Assembly (NCBI GenBank): GCA_036346375.1
Contig: CM070517.1
Location: forward strand, 9,775,161 to 9,839,160
Source: Guadua angustifolia
Taxonomy: Eukaryota; Streptophyta; Magnoliopsida; Poales; Poaceae
DNA length: 64,000 nucleotides
Direction: 5' to 3'
Made by a program: the position numbers and the translations under genes
The notes under the pieces: model-generated
What the model was told of the DNA's origin: nothing
What the model saw: the letters and a program-made list of their open reading frames with translations, nothing else
The model's database searches: none
In this document: in pieces, positions 48,200 through 61,100 of the stretch
Layout of the letters: every line of letters begins with the position of its first letter
How positions within the stretch are numbered: the stretch's first letter is position 1

Positions 48200-49114
48200 T
48201 GATATCGCCTTAGGTGTCGATGTTTCGATGAGAGGATAGTTTTCGATTTGATGGAGAAGGCGTTGATGATCCGACTACAAGCTGCTGAGGGACGGTTGCG
48301 CCTTAGCGATCGATACACCCACTCGGCGGTTGTTGATCTTGCGGTCTTAATCAACCTGATGCTGCGCTTTCGAAGAATGAGCAAGAACAAGATGAGAAGT
48401 AAACACACATCACGAAATTAAAAGATGAATCAATCTGATTGAAAACACGATGGAGTTAGCGCAGGCGAGAGCGGGTGGTCTAGCCGACACACGCGATCCG
48501 CGAGAAAGATAGCGACGCTAACTTTGATCTAAACAAAACTCAAAACCCTAAATGGGGTGGCGGCTAACTATTTATAACCTAAGGGACGCACAGGTTGGCC
48601 AAAACATGGGCCAAACCAATACAACTCGGATTACAAGGCCCGCAGCCCAAACTGACTCGGACAGCAAAAGTAGTCTCCATTGTTTTGCAGTTTCCTGTTG
48701 ACTCAGATGGAATTTGAAGGTAATTTTGGATCCGTTTGAAAGAGGACGAGCAGATCTTTCTATCCTGCACTCGTGGGCCTCCAGAAGTGCTCTAGATCAA
48801 AAGTTATGAATGTTTGAAGCTGATGCTGTCTGCGAGTCCGAATCTGACTTGGACTTCCTTCAAGCCTCGACTTGGATTCAAGCCTCTTTGCGCTTGGAGG
48901 CTCTTCTCCGTGGTTCCAAATAAGAATAACATGATCACAAGAATTAAATAGCATTCCATTCACTAAATCATTAGTAGGAACACTTAGGAACGACTTCATC
49001 TGATAATTTAATTTGCGTGCACGAGCTCAAGTGAGTGGTCCTTGTACAACAGGATCATCTTGGGGAAGCGTGGTTGTATGGGTGGTTGTATCTACTATAG
49101 AGATGTCCTCATCA
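48200..49114 (-). repeat. 5' LTR, complete, copy 2
   Basis: 915 bp, TGATGAGG...GATATCA on the minus strand. Over the first ~465 bp it differs from the copy 1 5' LTR by about one substitution and two small indels, far less than either differs from its own 3' LTR. Confidence 0.87.
48569..48576 (-). promoter_or_regulatory. TATA box of the 5' LTR, copy 2
   Basis: TATAAATA on the minus strand in the same context as in copy 1. Confidence 0.58.
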
Positions 49115-52100
49115 GTTTGCACGGAGCGAAACACTCCGAAAATGTACTGAATTGCACTTCTTAGTGTCGCCGGTCACATTGGAGTTTGTTTCGCTCGATT
49201 TACTTAGTCTTAATTTCATTCAAGCGGGATCCGAACAAGTGGACTTATGAATGTTTGCCCGAAGGGAAACACTCCAAAGACACACCGGATTGCCCTCGTA
49301 TAAGTATTCGGTCTTGTGGGAGCTTGTTTCGGTAGAATTCGCTTTGATGTTAATTTTGTACAAGTTGAGATCCGAACATGTGGATTTTGTGAAAGTTTGC
49401 ACCGTAGCGAAAAACTCCGAAAACACACTAAATTGCACTCCTTAGTGTCGCCGGTCGCATTGGAGCTTGTTTCGCTCGATATCGCTCTGTTGTTAATTTA
49501 ATTCAAGCGGGATCCGCTGCATTGGACTTTATGAAAGTTCCCCCGAGGCGAAACACTACGAAGACACTCCAGATTGCCCTCGCAAGTGTTGTTGGTCTTG
49601 TTGGAGCTTGTTTCGGTCGAATTCGCTTTGATGTTAAATTCGTACAAGTCAAGATCCGAACAGGTGGATTTTGTGAAAGTTTGCACCGGAGCAAAACACT
49701 TCGAAAATGCACCGGGAGGCACTCGTATGTGTCGCCGGTCACATTGGAGCTTGTTTCGCTCTATTTCACTCTAATGTTAATTTCATTCAAACCGGGATCC
49801 GCACAAGTGGACTTTATGATAGTTTGCCCCGAACCGAAACACACCGAAGACACCGGATTGCCCTCGTATGTGTTGTCGATCATGTTGGTTCTTCTTTCGG
49901 TCGAATTCGCTTTGATGTTAAATTTGTACAAGTCGAGATCCGAATAAGTGGATTTTGTGAAAGTTTGCACCCGAGCGAAACACTCCGAAAAAGCACCGAG
50001 TGGGACTCCTATGCATCGCTGGTCTCATTGGAGCTTGTTTCGCTCGATTTCGCTCTAGTGTTAATTTCATTCAAACCGGGGTCCGAACAAGTGGACTTTA
50101 TGAAAGTTTGCCGCGACGCGAAACACTCCGAAGACACACCGGATTGCCCTCGTAATTGTTGTCGGTCTTGTTGGAGCTTGTTTTGGTCGATTGCACTTTG
50201 ATGTTAATTTAGCACAAATCGAGATCCGAACTGGTGGATTTTGTGAAAGTATGCACTAGAGCGAAACACTCCAAAAATGCACCTGTTGCACTCCTATGTG
50301 TCGCCGGTGTCATTGGACCTTGTTTCGCTCGATTTCGCACTAGTGTTAATTTCATGCAAACCGGAATCCGAACAAGTGGATTTTATGAAAGTTTGCCCCG
50401 AAGCAAAACACTTCGAAGACACACCGAATTGCCCCCGTATGTGTAGTCGGTCTTGTTGGAGCTTGTTTCGTTTGATTTCAATTTGATGTTAATTTCATTC
50501 AAACCAGGATTTGCATAGGTGGACGTTATGAAAGTTTCCCTCAAAGCGAAACACTCCGAAAACACACCAGATTGCCCTCGTAAGTGTTGTCGGTCTTGTT
50601 GGAGCTTGTTTCGATCGAAATCGTTTTGATGTTAATTTCATATAAGTTGAGATCCGAATAGGTGGATTTTGTGAATGTTTGCACCAGAGCGAAACACTCA
50701 AAATGCTTTGAATTGCACTCCTTAGAGTCATGCGGTTGCATTGGAGTTTGTTTATTCGATCGATTTGCTTGGTCTTCATTTCATTCAGCGGGATCGAACA
50801 AGTGGACTTTATGAATGTTTGCCTCAAGGAAAACACTCCAAACACACGGATTGCCCTCGTATATGTAGTCGGTCTTGTGGGAGCTTGTTTGGTCGAATTC
50901 GCTTTGATGTTAATTTCGTACAAGTTGAGATCGAGCAATTGGATTTTGTGAAAGTTTGCCGGGCGAAAAACTCAAAATGCACTCAATTGCACTCCTTAGT
51001 GTCGCGGTCGCATTGGAGCTTGTTTAAGCTCAATATCGCTGTTGTTAATTTAATTCAAGCGGGATCTGCACAAGTGGACATTATGAAAGTTTCCCCCGAA
51101 GTGAAACACTCCGAAGACACACCGGATTGCCCTCGTATGTGTAGTCGGTCTTGTTGGAGCTTGTTTCGTTTGAATTTCGCTTTGATGTAAATTTCATTCA
51201 AACCGGGATTTGCATAGGTGGACTTTATGAATGTTTCCCTCGTAGCGAAACACTCCGAAGACACTTCGGATTACCCTCGTAAGTGTTGTCGGTCTTGTTG
51301 GAGCTTGTTTCGATCGAATTCGCTTTTATGTTAATTTCGTACATGTTGAGATCCGAACAGGTGGATTTTCTGAAAGTTTGCACCGGAGCGAAACACTCCG
51401 AAAATGCACTGAATTGCAGTCCTTAGTGTTGCCGGTCGCATTGGAGTTTGTTTCGCTCGATTTCGCACTGGTCTTAATTTCATTCAAACTGGGATCCGAA
51501 CAAGTGGACTTTATGAATGTTTGTAGAAGAAACACTCCAAACACCTCGGATTGCCCTCGTATATGTAGTCGGTCTTGTAGGAGCTTGTTTGGTCGAATTA
51601 ACTTTGATATTAATTTAGTACAAGTTGAGATCCGAACAGGTGGATTTTGTGAAAGTTTGCACAGGAGCGAAAAACTCCGAAAATGCACTGAATTGCACTC
51701 CTTGGTGTCACCGGTCGCATTGGACCTTGTTTCGCTCAATATCGCTCTGTTGTTATTTTAATTCCAACCGGGATCCACACAAGTGGACTTTATGAAAGTT
51801 TCCCCCGAAGTGAAACACTCCGAAGACACACCGGATTGCCCTCGCAACTGTTGTTGGTCTTGTTGGAGCTTGTTTCGATCGAATTCGCTTTGATGTTAAA
51901 TTCGTACTAGTCGAGATCCGAACTGGTGGATTTTGTGAAAGTTTGCATTGGAGCAGAACACTCCGAAAATGCACCGGGTGGCACTCCTATGAGTCACCGG
52001 TTTCATTCGAGCTTGTTTTGCTCTATTTCGCTCTAATGTTAATTTCATTCAAACTAGGATCCGCACAAGTGGACTTCATGATAGTTTGCCTCGAACCGAA

Positions 52101-55100
52101 ACACTCCGAAGACACCCCGGATTGCCCTCGTAAGTGTTGTCGATCTTGTTGGTTCTTGTTTCGGTCGAATTCGCTTTGATGTTAAATTTGTACAAGTCGA
52201 GATCCGAATAACTGGATTTTGTGAAAGTTTGCACCGGAGCGAAACACTCCGAAAATGCACCGGGTGGGACTCCTATGCGTCGCCGGTCTCAATGGAGCTT
52301 GTTTAGCCCGATTTCGCTCTGGTGTTAATTTCATTCAAACCGGGATCCGAACAAGTGGACTTTATGAAAGTTTGCCCCGAATCGAAACACTCTGAAGACA
52401 CACAGGATTGCCCTCGTAATTGTTGTCGGTCTTGTTGGAGCTTGTTTTGGTCGATTGCGCTTTGATGTTAATTTCGTACAAATCGAGATCGAGCAATTGG
52501 ATTTTGTAAAGGATGCACCGGAAGCGAAACACTCCAAAATGCACTGTTGCACTCCTATGTGTCGCCGGTCTCATTGGAGCTTGTTTACGCTCGATTTGAA
52601 CAGTGTTAATTTCATTCAAGCGGGATCCGAACAATTGGACTTTATGAATGTTTGCCCTGAAGCGAAACACTCCGAAGACACCGGATTGCCCTCGTACGTG
52701 TAGTCGGTCTTATTGGAGCTTGTTTCGTTTCAATTCGCTTTGATGTTAATTTCATTCAAGCGGGATTTGCAAGGTGGACTTTATGAAAGTTTGCCCGGCG
52801 AAACACTCAAGACACACGGATTGCCCTCGTATGTGTAGTTGGTCTTGTTGGAGCTTGTTTCGTTTGAACTTCGCTTTGATGTAAATTTCATCAACCGGGA
52901 TTTGCACAGGTGGACTTTATGAATGTTTCCCTCGAATCGAAACACTCCGAAGACACAACGGATTACCCTCGTAAGTGTTGTCGGTCTTGTTGGAGCTTGT
53001 TTCGTCGAATCGCTCGATGTTAATTTAAATGCAGTTGAGATCGAGCAGGTGGATTTTGTGAAAGTTTGCATAGGAAGCGAAACACTCCGAAAATGCACTG
53101 AATTGCACTCCTTAGTGTCACCGGTCGCATTGGAGTTTGTATCGCTCGATTTCGCACAGGTCTTAATTTCATTCAAACCGGGATCCGAACAAGTGGACTT
53201 TATGAAAGTTTGCCCCGAAGGGAAACACTCCAAACACACATCGGATTGCCCTCGTATATGTAGTCGGTCTTGTGGGAGCTTGTTTCGGTCGAATTCGCTT
53301 TGATGTTAATTTTGTACAAGTTGAGATCCGAACAGGTGCATTTTGTGAAAGTTCGCACCGGAGCGAAAAACTCCGAAAATGCACTGAATTGCATTCCTTA
53401 GTGTCGCCGGTCTCATTCGAGCTTGTTTCGCTCAATATCGCTCTGATGTTAATTTCATTCAAACCGGGTTCCGCACAAGTCGACTTTATGAATGTTTTCC
53501 CCGAAGCGAAACACTCCGAAGACACACCGGATTGCCCTCGTAAGTTTTGTTGGTCCTGTTGGAGCTTGTTTCGGTCGAATTCGCTTTGATGTTAAATTCG
53601 TACAAGTCGAGATCCGAACAGGTGGATTTTGTGAAAGTTTACACAGGAGCGAAACTCTCCGGAAATGCACTGAATTGCACTCCTTAGTGTCGCTGGTCGT
53701 ATTGGAGCTTGTTTCGCTCGATTTCGCTCTGATGTTAATTTCATTCAAACCGGGATCCGCACAAGTGGACTTCATGATAGTTTGCCCCGAAACGAAACAC
53801 TCCGAAGACACCCCGGATTGCCCTCGTAAGTGTTGTCGGTCTTGTTGGAGCTTGTTTCGGTCGATTGCGCTTTGATGTTACTTTCGTACAAATCGAGATC
53901 CGAACAAGTGGATTTTGTGAAAGTTTGCAGCGTGAAACACTCCAAAATGCATAGGTGGGACTCCTATCGTCGCCGGTCTCATTGGAGCATGTTTAAGCTT
54001 GATTTAGCTCTGGTGATAATTTCAATCAAGCGGGGATCGAACAAGTGGACTTTATGAAAGTTTGCCCGAAGAGATACACTCCGAAGACACATCGGATAGC
54101 CATCGTATATGTGGTCGGTCTTGTTGGAGCTTGTTTTGGTCGAATTCGCTTTGATGTTAATTTCGTACAAGTTGAGATCCGGACAGGTGGATTTTGTGAA
54201 AGTTTGCACCGGAGCGAAAATCTCTGAAAATGCACTGAATTGCACTCCTTAGGGTCGCCGGTCGCATTGGAGCTTGTTTCGCTCAATATCGCTCTGTTGT
54301 TAATTTAATTCAAACCGGGATCCGCACAAGTGGACTTTATGAAAGTTTCCCCCAAAGTGAAACACTCCGAAGACACACCGGATTGCCCTCGCAAGTGTTG
54401 TTGGGCTTGTTGGAGCTTGTTTCGGTCGAATTCGCTTTGATGTTAAATTTGTACAAGTCGAGATCCGAACTGGTGGATTTTGTGAAAGTTTTCACCGGAG
54501 CAAAACACTCCGAAAATGCACCGAGTGGATTTTGTGAAAGTTTGCACCGGAGCAAAACACCCGAAATTGCACTGAATTGCACTCCTTAGTGTCGCCGGTC
54601 GCATTGGAGTTTGTTTCGCTCGATTTCGCACAAGTCTTAATTTCATTCAAACCGGGATCCGAACAAGTGGACTTTATGAAAGTTTGCCCCAAAGGGAAAC
54701 ACTCCAAAGACACAATGGATTGCCCTCGTATATGTAGTCGGTCTTGTGGGAGCTTGTTTCGGTCGAATTCGCTTTGATGTTAATTTCGTACAAGTTGAGA
54801 TCCAAACAGGTGGATTTTGTGAAAGATGGGCAGGAGGCGAAAAACTCAGAAAATGCTTGTATTGAACTCCTAGTGTCGCCGATCTCATTAGAGCTTGTTT
54901 ATTTCGACTTACGCTCGATGTTAATTTCATTCAAGCGGGATCCGCACAAGTGGACTTTATGAAAGTTTTACCCAAAGCGAAACACTCAAGAAGACACCGG
55001 ATTGCCCTGTGGTAAGTTTTGTAGGTCCTGTTGGAGCTTGTTTGGTCGAATTAAGCTTTCATATTAATATAAATGCGAGTTGAGATCCGAACAGGTGGTT

Positions 55101-58100
55101 TTTTTGTGAAAGTTTACACCGAAGTGAAACTCTCGAAAAAATGCACTGAATTGCACTCCTTAGTCTCGCCGGTCGCATTGGAGCATGTTTCGCTCGATTT
55201 CGCTCCGATGTTAAATTCATTCAAACCAGGATCCGCACAAGTGGACTTTATGATAGTTTGCCCCGAACCGAAACACTCCGAAGACACCCCAGATTGCTCT
55301 CGTAAGTTTTGTCGATCGTGATGGTTCTTGTTTCAGTCGAATTCGCTTTGATGTTCAATTTGTACAAGTCGAGATCTGAACAAGTGGATTTTGTAAAAGT
55401 TTGCACCGGAGCGAAACACTCCGAAAATGCACAGGGTGGAACTCCTATGAGTCGCCGGTCCCATTGGAGCTTGTTTCGCTCTATTTTGCTCTAATGTTAA
55501 TTTCATTCAAGCGGGATCCGCTGTTGGACTTCATGATAGTTTGCCCCAAACCGAAACACTCCGAAGACACCCTGGATTGCCCTCGTAAGTGTTGTCGATC
55601 TTGTTGGTTCTTGTTTCGGTCGAATTCACTTTGATGTTAAATTTGTACTAGTCGAGATCCGAACAAGTGGATTTTGTGAAAGTTTGCATCGAAGCGAAAC
55701 ACCCCGAAAATGCACCGGGTGGGACTCCTATGCGTCGTCAGTCTCATTGGTGCTTGTTTCGCTCGATTTCGCTCTTGTGTTAATTTCATTCAAACCGGGA
55801 TCCGAACAAGTGGACTTTATGAAAGTTTTCCCCGAAGCGAAACACTCCGAAGACACGTCGGATTGCCCTCGTAATTGTTTTCGGTCTTGTAGGAGCTTGT
55901 TTCGATCGATTGTGCTTTGATGTTAATTTCGTACAAATCGAGATCCGAACAGGTGGATTTTGTGAAAGTTTGCACCGAAGAGAAACACTCCGAAAATGCA
56001 CCGGGTTGCACTCCGATGTATCACCGGTCTCAATGGAGCTAGTTTCGCTCGATTTCGCACTAGTGTTAATTTCAATCAAATGGGGATCCGAACAATTGGA
56101 CTTTATGAAAGTTTGCCCCGAAGGGAAACACACCGAAGACACACCGGATTGCCATCGTATGTGTGGTCGGTCTTGTTGGAGCTTGTTTCGTTTGAATTCG
56201 CTTTGATGTAAATTTAATTCAAACCGGGATTTGCACAGGTGGACTTTATGAAAGTTTCCCTTGAGGCGAAACACTCCGAAGACGCACTGGATTGCCCTTG
56301 TATGTTTTGTCAGTCTTGTTGGAGCTTGTTTCGATCAAATTCGCTTTGAAGTTAATTTCGCACGAGTTGAGATCCGAACAGGTGGATTTTGTGAAAGTTT
56401 GCACCGAGCGAAACACTCTGAAAATGCGCTGAATTGGACTCCTTTTTGTCGCCGATATCGTTGGAGCTTGTTTAGCTCGATTCGCATTGGTCTTAATTTA
56501 TTCAAGCGGGATCCGAACAAATGGGCTTTATGAAAGTTTGCCGACGGAAATACTCCAAAGATACACGGATTGCCCTCGTATGTGTAGTCGGTCTTGTTGG
56601 AGCTTGTTTTGGTCGAATTCGCTTTGTTGTTAATTTCGTACAAGTTGAGATCCGAACAGGTGGATTTTGTGAGCGTTTGCAAAGCGAAACACTCAAAAAA
56701 TGCTGAATTGCACTCCTTCTGTCAGCCGGTCTCATTGGAGCTTGTTTAGCTCGACTTAAGCTTTGATGTTAATTTCATTCAAACGGGGATCCGCACAAGA
56801 GGGCTTTCTGAAAGTTTTCCCCGAAGCGAAACACTCCGAAGACACACCGGATTGCCCACGTAAGTTTTTTTGGTCCTGTTGGAGCTTGTTTCGGTCGAAT
56901 TCATTTTGATGTTAATATCGTACAAGTTGAGATCCGGACAGGTGGATTTTGTGGAAGTTTGCACCGGAGAGAAACACTCCGAAAAGGCAACGGGTTGCAC
57001 TCCTATGTATCACCGGTCTCATTGGTGCTTGTTTCATTCGATTTCGCACTAGCGTTAATTTCATTCAAACCGTGATCCGAACAATTGGACTTTATGAAAC
57101 TTTGCCCCGAAGCGAAACACTCCGAACCCACACCGGATTGACATGGTCTATGTAGTCGGTCTGGTTGGAGCTAGTTTCATTCGAATTCGCTTTGATGTTA
57201 ATTTCATTCAAACCGGGATTTGCACAGGTCGACTTTATGAAAGTTTCCCTCGAAGCGAAACACTACGAAGACACACCGGATTGCCCTTGTAAGTGTTGTC
57301 GGTCTTGTTGGAGCTTGTATCGATCGAATTCGCTTAGATGTTAATTTCGTACAAGTTGAGATCCAAACAGGTGGATTCTGTGAAAGTTTGTACTTAAGCG
57401 AAACACCGAAAATGCAGCTGAATTGGATTATGAGTGTCATTGGTGCGTTGGAGCTTGTTTCGCTCGATTTCGCACTTGTCTTAATTTCATTCAAATCGAG
57501 ATCCGAACAAGTGGGCTTTATGAAAGTTTGCCCCGAACGGAAACACTCCAAAGATACACCGGATTGCCCTCGTATGTGTACTCGGTCTAGTTGGAGCTTG
57601 TTTCGGTCGAATTTGCTTTGATGTTAATTTCGTACAAGTTGAGATCCGAACAGGTGGATTTTGTGAAAGTTTGCACGGCGAAAAAACTCGAAAAACGCGA
57701 ATTGCACTCCTTAGTGTCGCCGGTCTCATTGGAGCTTGTTTCGCTTGGCTTCGCTCTAATGTTAATTTCATTCAAACCGGGATCCGCACAAGAGGACTTT
57801 ATGAAAGTTTTCCACGAAACGAAACACTCCGAAGACACACCGGATTGCCCTCGTAAGTTTTGTTGGTCTTGTTGGAGTTTGTTTCGGTCGAATTCGCTTT
57901 GATGTTAATATCGTACGAGTTGAGATCCGGACAGGTGGATTTTGTGAAAGTTTACACTAGAGCGAACTCTCCGAAAATGCACTGAATTGCACTCCTTCTT
58001 GTCATGCGGTCGCATTGGAGCTTGTTTACGCTCGATTTACGCTTTGGTGTTAATTTCATTCAAACCAGGATCCGCACAAGTGAACTTTATGATAGTTTGC

Positions 58101-61100
58101 ACCAAACCGAAACACTTCGAAGACACCCCGTATTGCCCTCGTAAGTGTTGTCGATCTTGTTGGTTCTTGTTTCGGTCGAATTCGCTTTGATGTTTATTTT
58201 GTACAAGTCGAGATCCGAATAAGTGTATTTTCTGAAAGTTTGTACCGGAGCGAAACTCCCCGAAAATGCGCCGGGTGGGACTCCTATACGTCGCCAGTCT
58301 CATTGGAGCTTGTTTCGCTCGATTTCACTCTGGTGTTAATTTCATTCAAGCGGGATCGAACAAGGGACTTTATGAAAGTTTGCCCGGCGAAACACTCGAA
58401 TACTGCCGGATTGCCCTCGTAATTGTTGTCGGTCTTGTTGGAGCTTGTTTCGGTCGATTGCGCTTTGATGTTAATTTCGTACAAATCGAGACCCGAACAG
58501 GTAGATTTTGTGGAAGTTTGCACTGGAGAGAAACACTCCGAAAAGGCGCCGGGTTGCACTCCTTTGTATCGCCGGTCTCATTGGTGCTTGTTTCACTCGA
58601 TTTCGCACTTGTGTTAATTTCATTCAAATCGGGATCCGAACAATTGGACTTTATGAAAGTTTGCCCCGATGAGAAACACTCGAAGACCTGCGGATTGCCT
58701 TCGTATGTGCGATCGGTCTTGTTGGAGCTTGTTTCGTTGAATTCGCTTTGATGTTAATTTCATACAAAGCGGGATTTGCCTGGTGGACTTTATGAAAGTT
58801 TCCTCGGCGAAACACTCGAAGACACACGGATTGCCTGTAAGTGTTATCGGTCTTGTTGGAGCTTGTTTGATCGAATTAAACTTTGATGTTACTTTCGTAC
58901 AAGTTGAGATCGAGCAATTGGATTTTGTAAAGTTTGCACCAGCGAAACACTCAAAATCTGTGAATTGGACTTCTTAGTGTGGCGGTTGCGTTGGAGCTTG
59001 TTTAGCTCGATTACGCTCTGGTCTTAATTTCATTCAAGCGGGATCGAACAAGTGGGCTTTATGAAAATTTGCCCGAAGAAACACTCGAAGACACACGGAT
59101 TGCCCTCGTAATTGTTGTCGGTCTTGTTGGAGCTTGTTTGAGTCGATTAGCATTGATGTTAATTTCATACAAATCGAGATCGAGCAGTGGATTTTGTGGA
59201 AGTTTGAGCGGACGAAACACTCTGAAAAGGCAGGGTTGCACTCCTGTGTCGCGGTCTCATTGGTGCTTTTTCACTCGATTCGCACTAGTGTTAATTTCAT
59301 TCAAAAGAGATCCGAACAATTGGACTTTGTGAAAGTTTGCCCCGAGGCGAAACACTCTGAAGACACACCGGATTGACATCATCTGTGTAGTCGGTCTGGT
59401 TGGAGCTTATTTCATTAATTCACTTTGATGTTAATTTCATTCAAACGGGATTTGCACGAATTGGACTTTATGAAAGTTTCCCTCGAAGCGAAACACTCCG
59501 AAGACACACTGGATTGCCCTTGTAAGTGTTGTCGGTCTTGTTGGAGCTTGTTTCGATCGAATTCATTTTAATGTTAATTTCATACAAGTTGAGATCGAAC
59601 AAGTGGATTTTGAAAGTTTGCACGAGGCGAAAAACTCAGAAAATCTTGTGGAATTTGCACTCCTTAGTGTTGCGGTGTCATTGGGGCTTGTTTCGCTCGA
59701 CTTAGCTCGATGTTAATTTCATTCAATAGGGATCCGCACAAGTGGACTTTATGAAAGTTTCCCGAAAGCGAAACACTCAGAAGACACACCAGATTGCCCT
59801 CGTAAGTGTTGTTAGTCTTGTTTGAGCTTATTTCGGTCGAATTCGCTTTCATGTTAATTTCGTTCAAGTTGAGATCCGAACATGTGGATTTTGTGAAAGT
59901 TTGCATCGGAGCGAAACACTCCGAAGACACACCGGATTGCCCTCGTATGTGTTGTCAGTCTTGTTGGAGCTTATTTTGATTGAATTCGCTTTGATGTTAA
60001 TTTCGTACAAGTTGAGATCCGAACAGGTGGATTTTGTGAAAGTTTGCACCGGAGCGAAACACTACGAAAATGCTCCTGGTGGGACTCCTATGTGTCGCCG
60101 CTCTCATTGGAGCCTGTTTCGCTCGTTTTCGCTCTGGTGTTAATTTTATTCAAACCGGGATCCAAACATGTGGACTTTATGAAAGTTTGCCCCGAAGGGA
60201 AACACACCAAAGACACACCGGATTGCCCTGGTATGTGTAGTCGGTCTTGTTGGAGCTTGTTTTGATCGAATACGTTTTAATGTTAATTTCGTACAAGTTG
60301 AGATCTGCGATAAGTGGATTTTGAAAGTTTGCCGGAGGCGAAAAACTCAAAATTGCAGTGCACTCCTAAGTGTCGCCGGTCTCATTGGAGCTTGTTTACG
60401 CTCGATTTAGCTCTGAGTTAATTTCATTCAAAGGGATCCGAACAAGTGGACTTTATGAAAGTTTGCCCGGCGAAACACTCACGAAGACACACAGTTGCCC
60501 TCGTAAGTGTTGTTGGTCTTGTTGGAGCTTATTTGGTCGAATTAAGCTGATGTTAATTTCGTACAAGTTGAGATCGAGCAATTGGATTTTGTGAAAGTTT
60601 GCCGGGAATGAAACACTCAGAAAATGCACAGTGGGACTCCTATGTGTCATTGGTCTCATTGGAGCTTGTTTACGCTCGATTTACGCTCTGGTGTTAATTT
60701 CATTCAAGACCGGGATCGAATAAGTGGACTTTATGAAAGTTTGATTTCCCCAGGCGAAACACCAAGAGACTGTGGATTGCCCTCGTAAGTGTTGTTGGTC
60801 TTGTTGGAGCTTGTTTGGTCAAATTAAACTTTCATGTTAATTTCGTACATTTGAGATCGGCAGGTGGATTTTGTGAAAGTTTGCATCGAGGCGAAACACA
60901 AGAAAAATGCAGGGTGGGACTCCTATTGTGTCGCCGATCTCATTGGAGCTTGTTTCGCTCGATTTCGCTCTGGTGTTAATTTCATTCAAGCGGGATCGAA
61001 CAAGTGGACTTTATGAAAGTTTCTGAAGGAAACACAAAGACACTGCGGATTGCCCTCCTTTGTGTAGTCGGTCTTGTTGGAGCTTGTTTTGATCGAATTC

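Larger units (their letters stand above)
41926..49114 (-). mobile_element. Ty3/gypsy (CRM-like) retrotransposon, copy 2
   Basis: 7189-bp twin of copy 1 at an offset of about 20.25-20.3 kb, with the same truncated left end (ACACTCCCAAAC junction) and the same right junction with GTTTG. It shares the inactivating changes of copy 1: TAG between RT and RNase H, the RT break near the YFDD-upstream region, the gag knuckle frameshift, and Lys in the integrase motif. It is therefore a duplicate of a dead element, not a second insertion. It differs by small indels clustered at CAG, CTG and CCG sites. Confidence 0.92.

Noticed and set aside
41926..49114. A second independent insertion of the same retrotransposon family
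   Set aside because: Both satellite junctions, the LTR truncation and internal lesions are identical to the first copy, so duplication of one insertion explains it.
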